Below are positions 11,788 to 23,158 of a stretch of 64,000 nt of DNA, piece after piece. The notes below the pieces were generated by a model. The model searched no databases. It was not told where the DNA came from and saw nothing but the letters and a program-made list of their open reading frames with translations. Position numbers and translations under genes: made by a program. Position 1 is the stretch's first letter. Every line of letters starts with the position of its first letter. The stretch is from Tetrapyrgos nigripes (taxonomy: Eukaryota > Basidiomycota > Agaricomycetes > Agaricales > Campanellaceae): NCBI GenBank assembly GCA_013368315.1, contig JAACJM010000194.1, positions 1 to 64,000 on the forward strand, in the 5' to 3' direction.

Positions 11788-14700
11788 ATGTCCTCATCTC
11801 GCACTTGCAATGCCTGTTTAAACACATTTCCCCGTGAAAGTGACCGAAAACAGCATCAGCTTAAATCTCGAAATACCGATTGCAGAAAGGCGGGTGCGGA
11901 GCAGCAGGCCCAAAAACTGCGAACCAGCAACCTTGCACCTCGTCGCTTACGACCATACCTTCAGAAATCCTCTTCTCGGAGCTCTCCTTCCCCTTCTCAA
12001 CAACATGAAGATGATTCTGCACTATCCAGAGAATTTGAGGGAGATTTTTTTGGCACTGCAGAGGATTACAATGAAGGAGATTTTCCCGGCCTAGATCCTG
12101 ATGTACAAGTTCAGGCGGAAGACTCAGATGAAGGAGAAGAGGCAGGATTGGAGACGACCTGGGAACCAACACGTTCTTCCGCTCAACCAAACCCAGCGGA
12201 CGATATGTCTGTCGATGTACCTGAGCCCACTATACACTCAAACCCTCTCTTGCGACATTCGCCATCAGATCGAGAGGGTATATACATCACCAAATTTGGA
12301 GGCCGTGCTGGGGAGGTATTGCCAGACTCGAGGACAGAGGCTGCGTACAATGGGCGAAATGGATTTTTGCGCTATCAGTCCCAGATTAGCGGAGCAGAGG
12401 ACAATGAATGGGCTCCATTTGCATCAAGGATAGATTGGGAAGTTGCACATTGGGCGAAAACTCGAGGAACAGGGTCAACAGCCTTCTCTGATTTACTAGC
12501 TATTGAGGGGGTAGGTGATTAACTTTTCCGAAATTCTAGAACATGAGTTAAATCCATTTCTTTTAATAGATTGCCAACACACTTGGCCTTTCGTACGCTA
12601 ACAGCAGCGAGCTCAACGATATCATTGACAATTCCTTACCAACTCAACGTCCCGCATTCGTTCGAGAAGAAATCCGCGTAGCTGGTAAAGCTATTGACAT
12701 ATATAAGCGCGACGTTATGGAATGCATCAAGGCTCTGTATGGGAACCCTGAACACGCTCAGTACCTTTGTTTTACACCAGAGCGTCACTACGCTGATGCG
12801 GACACAACTCAGCGCTTGTACCATGACATTCATACAGGGAAGTGGTGGTGGGACACACAGGTAACTATCTTTACTACGCATATGATTGTCTCATAATTAA
12901 CTAACTCATTTCTCACTTTTGATGCTTCATAGATTACTCTCGAAGAAAAAAACCCCGGTGCTACCATCATCCCGCTTATCCTCTCGAGCGATAAAACCCA
13001 AGTCACTCTTTTCCGAAACAAATCCGCATACCCAGTCTACCTTACTATAGGCAATCTACCAAAGGAGATACGACGAAAGCCCTCTCAGCAGGGTCAAATT
13101 CTCCTTGCCTACCTTCCCACAGATTGCTTGGAGCATATCAAAAATCAGGCCAGCCGCCGCCGCACCATCACCAATCTTTTCCATGGGTGCATGAGGCTTC
13201 TTTTGGCACCACTGAAGAAGGCCGGTTACGAGGGAGTCAGAATGAAGAGTGGTGATGGGATCTGGAGATGGTGCCATCCACTACTTGTGTCTTATGTAGG
13301 AGATTATCCGGAGCAGGTACTGGTTACCAGTGCGTATTATGGGGATTGCGCATCGTGCGAGACAGAGAAGGACGATTTGGGAGTCTACCCATGTACCAAG
13401 TGCCCTCGGAATTTTGACAAAGCTGTCAGAGCTGCAAAATCTCGTAATTCGTGCCTGGATGAGTGGGAAGATAACTGTCTCAAGGAGAATATCAAACCCG
13501 TTCAGCATCCCTTTTGGGAGGATCTTCCATACTGTGATATTTTCCAATCCATTACCCCCGACATACTCCATCAGATGTACCAGGGTGTCATGAAGCACCT
13601 CATCGGTTGGCTTACCAACATTTCCGGTAAAGCAGAAATTGATGCTCGCGTCCGTCGTCTTCCAGCCAATCACAGCATTCGGATTTTTCATAAAGGCATC
13701 TCATCACTTTCACGCGTCTCTGGTACAGAGCACAAACAAATGTGTACTTTTATACTTGGTGTAGTCACCGATATTCCATCCCTTACTACAGCACAGTCAA
13801 ACAAGCTCTTGGCCGCAACTCGTGCCATGCTTGATTTCCTCTACCTATCCAACTACCCAATCCACAGCCAAGATTCTCTGCTATCCTTGGAACAGTCCCT
13901 CAAAACTTTTCATGACTACAAGCAAATCTTTGTGGATTTGGGTGTCCGAGAGCAGTTCAACCTACCAAAACTCCACTTCCTTACCCATTATGCAACTTGC
14001 ATTGTGCAATTCGGTACTACGGATAATTATAACACTGAGACGACCGAGCGCCTTCATATAGATTTCGCAAAATCCGCATACCGTGCCACCAACCACAAAG
14101 ACGAGTATCCACAGATGGCTCGCTGGTTGGAGCGAAGAGAGAAAGTCCTCTATCATGCTACCTACATATGCTGGAGGCTATCCCATTACCCAAATTCGTT
14201 GATCTCTGATACAGATTCTCCGGCCGACTCTTCTTCTGAGCTGAAGCTCGGCGAACGCTATGACTTCCCTGGGGCACGGCGAACTCTCAAAGATCTGAAG
14301 AGTACCTTTGCACAGAAGATGACACGATGGCCCACTGAGAAATCCGTACAACTGACAAAAATCGAGGCCGAGAGTCCCATTGGCTACGGAGCTACGCAAT
14401 TTGTACAAGCGCTCAAACGGTTTATTGTCCGTTTCCGACAGCCGAACCTCAGATCAACAGAGATTGATGATTGGGCCAAATTTATTGTTTTGCCCTTTCA
14501 CCGTATACCTGTTTGGCACAAGATCAAGTTCATCAACCATGACTTGTATGGGAAAGAGACACTCGACTCCATTTCTGCCAGGCCTCGTCGAATAAATAAG
14601 AAAACCAACAAAGTTATTCAAGCGTCTCAATTCGACCCTGCATTGATACAAGTCAGGGATATTGTTGAAGGTGGTGACGAGTGTCTCCAGGGTGCGTGAA

Positions 14701-15101
14701 ATGTTTCTCTTGTATTTTTCTTGCATCGCTAATACTGAGCTTCAGATCTGCGTATTGGACGAGTACGCATTGTCTTTTCCTTACCAGTGCAACATCTCGA
14801 AACTCTCTTCCCAGTGGACATGCCCCCTCCGCCTCACTTGGTGTACGTTGAGTGGTATACCAAGCTCTCAGCCCGAGGGGACCCTTACTCTGGTCTTCAT
14901 AAGGTAAAGCGCCAGATGTCGGGTAATGTACCCTCAGCTTCTATCATTCCACTTGACAAGATCAGAAGAAGTGTACATCTGTTTCCGAAATGGGGTGGAG
15001 CCGTTCCCTCGACGTGGAGCAGTGAGACGGTGTTGGATGATTGTAACATGTTCTTTGTGAACGTTTTCAAGGACAATTTCTCGTACTTCAACATGACTTA
15101 A
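11788..15101 (+). CDS. Plavaka transposase
   Basis: Four exons with matching phases: 11788-12510, 12570-12860, 12933-14691 and 14746-15101, about 1042 residues. The start was taken at MSSSRTCNAC because it opens a C2H2-type finger (C-x2-C ... H-x5-H-type spacing: CNACLNTFPRESDRKQH). Exon 3 begins with the family signature PLILSSDKTQVT, holding the probable first catalytic Asp of an RNase H-like fold, then RNKSAYPVYLTIGN. Later family features are YGDCASCETEKDD, a Cys pair in CTKCP, the DILHQMYQGVMKHLI segment and the C-terminal PPHLVYVEWYT. Length and order fit Plavaka elements of basidiomycetes. No stop or frameshift was found, in contrast to the surrounding retroelement. Confidence 0.88.
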
Positions 15102-15913
15102 AGAATCAGTAATGTGTAACTATTTTAGCACTATGTATCAGACTCATTCCGCTGCCTCGATAATATCAAGTATTTCCAGATATTGTTTGACAGAGTGATT
15201 GCCTCGGAAGATAATTTCTAATATCATTCGCCTCATTATCTGAAGTATATGATGGTAACGAGTATTAACTGAAAGATTGAATACAATATCCGGTATTATT
15301 CCAGGACCGTTTTCCTGATGGTTTACCTCAATATATTCACTGCTTTGAGTACATTCTGTGTAATTCTTTAGTACATAGTTCAATAATAGTATTTTGCCAC
15401 CACGACATCCAAATATGGGTAAGTGACACGTCGCTGTTCACACGCCGGAAAGCCTTGGTCACTGTGGCTGAATGCTTGAACAAAGCAAAACTGATGTATC
15501 CCACCTTCAAAAAATAATATTCCATAGCGAGTAGTTGGATTTAGATAGTTACATTATATATATATACTTGTGAACTGACGGGTTACCCGCCAGGGGTACA
15601 AACCCGTACCCTTCTGACGGGTAAGGAAGGGTTTTCGTGGGTAGGGATACTGGTACGCCCAAAAATACCTGGGGGATATCCCTGCAGTTCACTAGGGCCA
15701 ACTCATTGGATGTACGCCAAATGGCTCAATCACCTTCCAAGACAGCTCTGGATGACAAGAACTAAGTCAAGAACTATAAAAGGACCCATAATTACACTGA
15801 TACAAGCCTGTAAACCATAAAAAATTTCACACTTCCAAAAATTTTTAATGACCTCAATGACCCGACTGACTGACCCCCGGAGTGTACCGGTCCGCAATCC
15901 TGGGTCCCCCTTG
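15102..15913. other. Right non-coding end of Plavaka element
   Basis: This is A/T-rich sequence after the transposase stop, with no gene visible. A CCCGTACCC cluster lies at 15580-15660 and the direct-repeat partner of the left end at 15838-15880, just inside the terminal CCCCCTTG. The frame that appears to start at 15882 crosses the transposon end into gag and is not a separate gene. Confidence 0.6.
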
Positions 15914-15921
15914 GCTGCAGA

Positions 15922-16552
15922 ATGGGCCACAGAGTATGCTTGTCATATCAGCAGTCCAAGCAGATGAAGCTGGAGCAGTCTTCCCCTGGGAAGGGGACTG
16001 GGACAACTTCACCCATGCACTAAAAGTTCAGTTCGGGGTAGCAAACGAGCAGCAGTTGGCCAAGAGCAAGCTCGAGGCATTGAAACAGGGAGATAAAACA
16101 GTCACGGAGTTCTCTCAGATTTTCAAGATGTGGGCAGAGAAGACTGGATTCTCAGATCAGGACCTCCAGTACAAGTTCCGAAAGCACCTTCATAAGGACC
16201 TGTTGTTCCCATTAGCAAATGTGGAGCTAGGAGAGAAGACGAGCTGATCAACTGAGCACTTCATGCGGAACAGACCCTAGCAGAGTTCGTAGGAAAACCA
16301 GTCACTGGCCCTACCCCATCCCTCTCCAGATTCCCCTCCGCGCGAGACCCTAACGCCATGGACATTGACACCTCCCGTACTGAGCGTCCCCAGGGTAATG
16401 GACGCACCTTCATGGACTACCAGAAGGCGATGCAGGGGTGCTGCTATGGCTGCGGTTCCAAGGATCACATGAAACGAGATGGGAACCATGGATGTGACAA
16501 GTGTGACTACTGTGAGAGGATGGGTCATTGCTCTTCTGTCTGTCAGGACTGA
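15922..16552 (+). pseudogene. Ty3/gypsy Gag, C-terminal part with zinc knuckles
   Basis: It continues the gag interrupted at 8508. It reads DWDNFTHALKVQFG, TEFSQIFKMWAEKTGF and RKHLHKDLL, the capsid C-terminal region. A nucleocapsid stretch follows near 16430-16550 with CYGCGSKDHMKRDG and CDKCDYCERMGHCSSVC, CCHC-like knuckles. The joined frame shifts just after the junction (GAATGGGCCACAGAG reads in one frame, the rest in another) and a stop (TGA) falls near 16245. So this Gag was already broken or decayed afterwards. Confidence 0.8.
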
Positions 16553-16967
16553 TACATGGGTTGACCCAGAGGAGGGGGTCGAAGTAGACAACGTGTGGCT
16601 GCCACTATTAGTGATACCTTTAGTCTTTTCCCTGATGATCCACCCTCTCCTACCCCTGCCACTGTCCCCAATGCTACTGTCGCCGCTTCCTCATCCACTG
16701 AATCGCCGTCTATGCTCTCTGCCTTGCAACAATCTATCGCTGATCAAACTGCCTTACTCTGTAACATCGCTAACCAACAGGGTTTTTGAAACGGGTGTCC
16801 GTTCCCGCCACAGCGTGAACACCTCTGAATACCCATATGCTCTCTTGTTCCTCGTACGATTCTATTCCCTCATGTACCATATCCAGTATCCCCGAAATAG
16901 AATCTTGTGCTTCTCACTTCCGTATACATGTAAAACTCTGAGGAAGATGAAATGAGGCAGTGGTAGT

Positions 16968-19900
16968 GGCGATGATTGACAGCAGAGCTACAGGACTGTT
17001 CCTGGGACAGTCATTTGTAAAGCGGCACCAGATCCAAACCTATCCCCTCCGTAAACCCCTAGATTTCTACAACATTGATGGGACCCTTAACTGAGCAGGG
17101 CGTATAGATCGGTTCTGTCGACTAGCTATGACAGCAGATGGACAGGAGGCATGGCTAGATTTTCTGGTTACGGACTTAGGCAGAGAAGACGTCATCCTGG
17201 GTCTTCCCTGGCTGCGTAAGATGAACCCGCAGATTGACTGGACAGGTGGCCAGCTGCAAATCCCTGTAGCACTGCCCCCATCAGTGAAAGAGATCCCTGA
17301 TCAGGATCAGTTTGTTGCTACCAATTTCGGACCAACCTCAAGGGGAAATGTTGTCCTGGAAGGTGCAGAATCTGAACCAACCCAGTCAATTCCTCAGGGA
17401 ACACATGCACCCATAGACCAACCCCTGGATCTGGCAGCAGAAGAGGAGAAGGAGGAACCCCAAGTATATTGCATTTGCGCTAACTGGGCTACGAGGTGCT
17501 CCTGGAAGAAAGCAGGGATCCTTGCTGACACTGGAGAAGAAGTCTGGTGTGCTGCAGGGTTCACTTACTCACAGCAGCTGGCTGAAGAGGCAAACTGGAT
17601 GAAACTGAAACAGTCGTTTGAGGAGATAGTCCCTCCTCAATACCGGGATTATTCTCAGGTCTTCTCTGAAGCTGAGTCGGAACGCCTTCCTGCACACAAA
17701 CCCTGGGATCATGCTATTGAACTGGTACCTGGAGCACCTGCTACCCTACGAACCAAGATCTACCCGATGTCCATCAATGAACAGCAGGAACTCAATCAAT
17801 TCCTTGACGAAAATGTCCACAAGGGATATATCCAGCCCTCCAAATCCCCTTTGTCCTCTCCAGTCTTCTTTGTGAAAAAGAAAGACGGGAGACTTCAGTT
17901 TGTTCAGGATTACCGATGCCTAAACGAGTACACTATTAAGAACCGCTACCCACTTCCCCTCATTGCCGACATAGTCAGCCGCCTTCAAGGTGCAAAATAC
18001 TTCACCAAGTTTGATGTACGTTGAGGTTACAACAATGTCCAGATCAAACAGGGGGATGAGTGGAAGGCAGCATTTGCAACCAACTGAGGACTCTTCGAAC
18101 CTACTGTCATGTTCTTCGGATTGACAAACTCGCCAGCTACTTTCCAGGGCCTCATGAACTCCATCTTCTCAGACTTGATTGCAGCAGGCAAGGTAGCAGT
18201 TTATCTGGATGACATCCTGATCTTCAGTGGGACTCTGGAAGAACACCGAGGAGTGGTTTGGGAAGTGCTAGCCAGGTTGAAAAGGAATGATCTGTATCTG
18301 AGGCCAGAGAAATGCGAGTTTGAATGAGAAGAGATAGAATATCTGGGGCTGATTATCCAGGAAAGGCAAGTTTGCATGGACCCAGTGAAGGTGGCAGCAG
18401 TACAGCATTGGCCAGTTCCCCGCAATGTCCATGACGTTCGGGCGTTCTTGGGCTTTGCAAATTTCTACCGACAATTCATAGAGAACTTTGCTAAAACTGC
18501 TTGGCCTCTGAACAACCTCACTCGTAAAGACATCTCATTTAATTGGGGAACTCACCAACAGGAAGCCTTTGACTCCCTTCAAACAGCCTTCACGTCTGCG
18601 CCCATTCTTACACTCTGGTCACCAGATCGTCCTACCTGAGTCAAAGTAGACGCTTCAGGCTTCACGACAGGAAGAGCTCTAATGCAGATGTTGGAAGACG
18701 GTCTTTGGCACCCAGTAGCATTCTGTTCCGCATCCATGCAGTCAGCCAAACGCAATTACGAAATCTATGACCGAGAGATGCTGGCTATTATCGAGGCACT
18801 GAAAGATTGGCAGAGTTATCTGGAAGGACTACCACAGCCCTTTGAAATTATCACAGATCACTCCAATCTAGAGTTCTGGCGAACAGCACAGGATCTTAGT
18901 TGATGACAAGCAAGATGGGCCCTGTGGCTATCACGCTTTGACTTTCGACTAATCCATTGCCCAGGCAAAGCGAACACCCAGGCAGATGCCCTCTCTCGCC
19001 TCTCCTCCCACCAAGTAACGGACCGGGAAGACAATCTGGAAACCACTTTGTAAGGCTCGCTGCCACTACGCTGGTGAACCCTCTAGAGGAACGAATTTGT
19101 CAGGCACTGGGAAGAGAAGTGGAGGTGTTAAAAGGACTAGAGCAGTTGAAGAAGGGAGGAGGATAAGGGATTGGTATATCACAAAGGGCGAGTCTACATC
19201 CCCCCAAATGAAGACCTGCAGAGGGCAATAGTAGAACAATGCCATGACGAACCATCAGCAGGACATCCAGGACTACATGGAACACTTGATTTGGTAACCT
19301 CGCACTTCTGGTGGCCCACCATTCGTTCTTTTGTGGAGAAGTACATGGAGGGATGTGATAAATGCGCTAGGAAGAAGCTGCAACGTCATCCACGAGCAGT
19401 AATCCAGCCTTTGGATGTACCCTTAGGACTCTGGGAAGAAGTTGGAGTCGACCTCATTACACAACTACCATCCTTGCAAGGCTATAACGCAATCCTGGTC
19501 TGCACTGACCTCTATGGAAAACAAGTCCACACCCTTCCCTGCACCTCTAATATCACTGCTACTGAAGTCGCTGACCTATACTACCGAGAAATCTTCTGCC
19601 TTCATGGCCTCCCACTCCACTTTGTATCAGATCGTGGTCCACAGTTTGCAGCGCAAACCATGCGTTCCTTGTTGGACTGACTCAGGATCAAGTCAAGCCT
19701 TTCCTCAGGCTACCGACCCCAGACAAATGGACAGACAGAACGAGCCAACCAGGAGGTGGAGAAATATCTGTGCCTCTACACCAACTACAGACAGGATGAT
19801 TGGGTGGGGCACCTTCCTATGGCCGAGTTTGTTCTGAACTCCCACACATACTGCACATGGCATGGCACCTTTTGAGGTGACTTATGGCTACCTTCCTCTA

Positions 19901-20504
19901 TTCAACATACCGGTAGGCCAGCGCACAGGCATCCCAAATGTAGAAGACCGTCTCGAAATCCTAAGACAGGTTCGAAGAGATGCAGGATCAGCACTACACC
20001 TGGCTAAGCGCCAGATGAAGGAAGGATATGAAAAAGGGAAACGGAAAGGACATCAGTTCGAGGTCGGGGATCATGTCTGGCTGAGTGCAGAAGACATCGA
20101 CTTGAAACTTTCAAGTGACAAGTTGGGGGATCGGCAACTGGGACCATATGAGATTGTAGAGAAAATTGGAGATTTGGACTATCGGTTAGACCTCCCTGAA
20201 ACTCTTAATCGCCCTGCACCCAGTATTCCATGTTGACAAACTCTACCCCTACAAGGGTAATCCAGTGAACGGACTTTTACCTGGGGAACCAGAGCCAGTA
20301 TACCTCAAGGGGGAGGATGAGCCTGAGTACAAAGTGGACACCCTTCTGGATAGCAGGATACGATGGAGGCGACTGGAATACCTTGTCAAGTGGAAAGGAT
20401 ATGATGATGGTCACAACTCATGGGAGCCAGTTGTGAATCTCAAAAATGCGAAGTGTAAAATCACAGCATTCCACAAGAAACACCTGGAGGCAACAAAGAC
20501 TTAA
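16968..20504 (+). pseudogene. Ty3/gypsy Pol: protease, RT, RNase H, integrase, chromodomain
   Basis: Domains in order: aspartic protease with DSRATG at about 16978 where DSGATG is expected, and ILGLPWL near 17200; RT from about 17700 with KKKDGRLQFVQDYR, PLPLI and catalytic YLDD near 18205; RNase H with DASGF (18650), EIYDREMLAII and TDHSNLEF; zinc-binding HPGLHG ... CDKCARKK (19265-19375); integrase core with GVDLITQLP, SDRGPQF and an Asn-Gln-Glu region; C-terminal chromodomain YLVKWKGYDDGHNSWEP near 20380. TGA stops at 18022, 18085, 18325, 18637, 18901, 18904 and 19678, plus frameshifts near 19040, 19150 and 19850. Several stops replace an expected Arg CGA or Trp TGG. Confidence 0.92.
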
Positions 20505-20528
20505 GGTTCATCGAGGACGATGAAGTGT

Positions 20529-20541
20529 AGGATGGGGGTAA
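20529..20541 (+). other. Polypurine tract of Ty3/gypsy element
   Basis: AGGATGGGGGTAA immediately precedes the 3' LTR. This is the expected place and composition for the plus-strand primer. Confidence 0.7.
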
Positions 20542-20997
20542 TGTCATGATGTCTATATTTGGTACTATTTATTTCTTCTTATCTCCGTATCCTCAGACCT
20601 CTACACCATTTAACTCTTGTTCCACATGCTATGCACCGGACCTTTCATTTCTCCAATACAGCTTTGATACAGCTTCTTGACAGCTTCCTTTACAGCTTCC
20701 TTTACAGCTTTCTTTACAGCCTTTTACAGCTTTACTTTTACATATATAAACCCTGCCCTGACACCTGGTTCCCCATCTTGACCTCTTCATCATTGGGACC
20801 AGGTGTGTATTCCCCTTTTCATTACTTCTTTCACCTTTACTGATGGGCACTGTAGTTCCAGTACTTACTGCTGTCTGTTAGGTATTTAATACATTCTTTG
20901 TTGTTGGGACCAGTTTCAGTACTTACTGCTGTCTGTTAGTCAAGTCGAGCCTGTAGCTCCTCGTTATCGCTATCTAAGCGCTCGCCTCTTTGTGACA
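20542..20997 (+). repeat. 3' LTR of the Ty3/gypsy element (456 bp)
   Basis: Same ends as the 5' LTR (TGTCATGA ... TGTGACA), followed directly by the target duplication CCATC. Differences from the 5' LTR are mostly transitions such as CGTC/TGTC, CCGATAC/CCAATAC and GCTTCGAT/GCTTTGAT, which fits cytosine deamination. One short CTTTACAGC-type repeat is missing. Confidence 0.93.
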
Positions 20998-22216
20998 CCA
21001 TCTTGCTGCTATGGTATGCTTGTCCCAAACTTTTCTGACACAAGTTCAAACATGGACCTAGTCAGCAAGGACTTCAACAGTCACCAATGTGATTGTTTCT
21101 GGTGGCTGCATGTACAATCATGCTTACAAGCTGATCAGCATGGATCATGGTCACAAATCAGATATTTTATATAGTTCAGATCCAAGGGTTGGCATATCAG
21201 ACATACAATCCTGTTCCAACCATGATTACGATTGACTTGATGCAGACAGTACTGGCAAGAATTAATGTGAGTTCCTCTGTGCTATTCTAATTCCTCATCT
21301 AAATACTGAAGTATATCTGAATAGTATTTCCTGGGAGATATAATTGTGGTTTGGAGGGCTTGGATCCTTTTTCAAAGGGAACCTATTCCCAGAGGGATTC
21401 TTCTTTTCTGTATTGCTCAATCAGTGGGTAATAATTCATGCCACACTCACCTCAGAGAAATTGAATTTCTTGAGCTGACATTTCTGGGTTTAGGATGCAG
21501 TATATATGATGCGTTCCTTGCCATGAAAGCTGTCCTTGATGCAAATTTTGTATGTATATCTTTTGTTGCTTTATTGAACCCAGCCTTACATTAATACCAT
21601 GCAGGACACACCTCAATCTATCAGAGTGATACTCCCAGTATCACTTGTCTTCACCAATCTCACAGCAACTCTTCTGATTGCAAAGAAGGCTTGGTAAGCA
21701 CATAGCAGACTGTTGGCTCCCTAGTTCCTGGCTTTAACTTGATTTCCCCCTGGCATTACAAACAATCTGTTAAAGCTCAGCTTGGCAAATTGAATACAAA
21801 AAGCCAAGTCGAGCAGATACTGATACTCTTAGTCCAGTCTGGTATAATCTATTGCATTCCGTGGGTAGGTAATCATTTTTGCTTTCTTAGAACTTGAAAG
21901 CTAATCACATTTTCAAACCCAGATTCTAGAGATGCCTGCTGTATTCAATTCAGGGTATCAAGCTTCTGTAAACAACTACTTGGATTTGATTCTACCCCAC
22001 CTGGAAACAATCTATCCCACTGCAATCATCCTTCTTTCCCACCTCTACAAGAACCAACAAGACTCCATTCTCAAGAGTCTCTCCCAATCTCTGGAATTTG
22101 CGGCTCCTGCCCCATCATCCCAATCTGATCCACCAGCATCCACACAGGCACATGACACTCAAGATGGTGAGAATGATATTCAGGAAGTCAGTAGAGGAGA
22201 TTCTGTGGTGGTTTGA

Positions 22217-23158
22217 TCTGGAGATTTCAATTGAGGGGTATAAAGCACAGCACAAATAGTGGGAAAGACTCGTTTATTTTACTTATAGAATGATTTTGCT
22301 ATATCTCTCATTTACTTATTTATTTGAAGCTCAAAATTAGAAATTTGGACCACCATTTGATACCATCTACACTTTCATTCATCATACAACATATTTTTCT
22401 ATTTTCCTGACTCCTGAGTAGGCTACATTAATTATACTCCTCGATACCTACATCACTATTCTAAAAAGCTTGAACATGTTTCTGGGGGTCCCCTGCAAGA
22501 AGCAGCATTTAGATACATTACTGGGTACATCAAAATTCTCCAGGATTTTAAAATTGAAATTGGCCATCTTCTCTATTTAGGATTACTTATGCAGTCAAGT
22601 TATGCTACGCTGCAATAGAAACAGTCTTCACGAGAAACTCGAGAACTCAAGACTCAGCTTCTAGCCTCATCCACCTCTTGAGCTCCCTCCTCTCATTGGA
22701 GACATACGCATAAGGAACCCTAATAAGAAGATGACAATGGAAAGAACACTAACAGAAACCAAAGAAAAATCAAAACAAAAAAACAGAGAAAACACACCAA
22801 AGGTACAATCAACATGACCATAGATATGCTTTATGCCATAATCATCTCAATCTCAAGACCCCCCCTCTCTGCCTTGGTGTACCCATCTGCAACATCAAAC
22901 TGTGGTAAGGTGGTTAGACTCTTGCGCCATTGAATGTCAAGGACAAAATTAAGGAGGAAGTTGAGATTTGGATGAAGGGAGGAGCCTATTACATCTGCTG
23001 GGCCAGTGAAGGCCCAGGGAACATGTACATTACGCTGTCGTTTGGGTTAAGTTGGAAATAATATGCATATGCAACTCATGCTGATGGTGACGTTTCGCGT
23101 TTAAGGGTTCTTTAGTCTCAGTTTGATGTTGGTGTTTATCTGATGGTTGATGTACACA
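22217..23158. repeat. Recurrent 3' flank of the membrane-protein gene, copy 2
   Basis: No complete gene. The stretch 22420-22650 (AGGCTACATT..., AACATGTTTCTGGGGGTCCC, CTGCAAGAAGCAGCATTT) matches 42935-43120, 57640-57800 and 60190-60380. At 42876-43094 it is an open frame with GGFLQEAAFIHIAEHIKALQ, so it may have been an exon. The stretch 22780-22910 carries the - strand peptide WDDYGVKRIYGHVD-like exon shared with 4.3, 43.3 and 60.5 kb. The stretch 22920-23140 matches 60880-61100. Confidence 0.6.

Larger units (their letters stand above)
8509..15913. mobile_element. Plavaka-type DNA transposon, apparently complete (7405 bp)
   Basis: The ends are CAAGGGGGACC at 8509 and its reverse complement at 15913. 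Both sides carry a perfect 8-bp target duplication GCTGCAGA (8501-8508 and 15914-15921), and removing the element rejoins the interrupted gag. Two genes fill the interior: a - strand DUF6532-type gene (9205-11661) and a + strand transposase (11788-15101), diverging from a 126-bp gap. Both have consistent splice sites and no internal stop, so the element may still be autonomous. Subterminal direct repeats occur near 8545-8590 and 15838-15880, and CCCGTACCC-type motifs near 8815-8905 and 15580-15660. Confidence 0.92.
7177..20997 (+). mobile_element. Ty3/gypsy chromodomain LTR retrotransposon, defective
   Basis: The LTRs begin TGTCATGA and end TGTGACA, with a perfect 5-bp target duplication CCATC (7172-7176 and 20998-21002). 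Order inside is gag, protease, RT, RNase H, integrase, chromodomain, a Ty3/gypsy order with a C-terminal chromodomain. A purine tract precedes the 3' LTR. Without the nested Plavaka element the length is about 6.4 kb, normal for the group. It lies inside exon 2 of membrane-protein copy 2. It is dead: gag is split, pol has at least seven in-frame stops and several frameshifts, and the protease motif is altered. Confidence 0.95.
6998..22216 (+). pseudogene. Seven-helix membrane protein, copy 2 (split by LTR element)
   Basis: Exon 1 starts at the ATG at 6998 (MNSSFLTSS...) and ends AVEGLCVG at a GTAGGT donor. Exon 2 begins ITIS-TI, and the Ty3/gypsy element is inserted after CCATC at 7176. The exon resumes at 21003 with LLLWYACPKLF. 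Further breaks are a TGA at 21036 (Cys in the intact copy) and a second in-frame TGA near 21132 caused by a 3-bp insertion. Later exons remain readable: GDIIVVWRAWILF near 21340, CSIYDAF near 21495, TPQSIRVI near 21610, HYKQSVKAQL near 21760, and the last exon 21923-22216. So the copy decayed independently of the insertion. Confidence 0.85.

Noticed and set aside
7177..20997. Classical RIP as cause of the TGA stops
   Set aside because: The pattern fits deamination, but the window alone cannot separate RIP from methylation decay. Family alignments would be needed.
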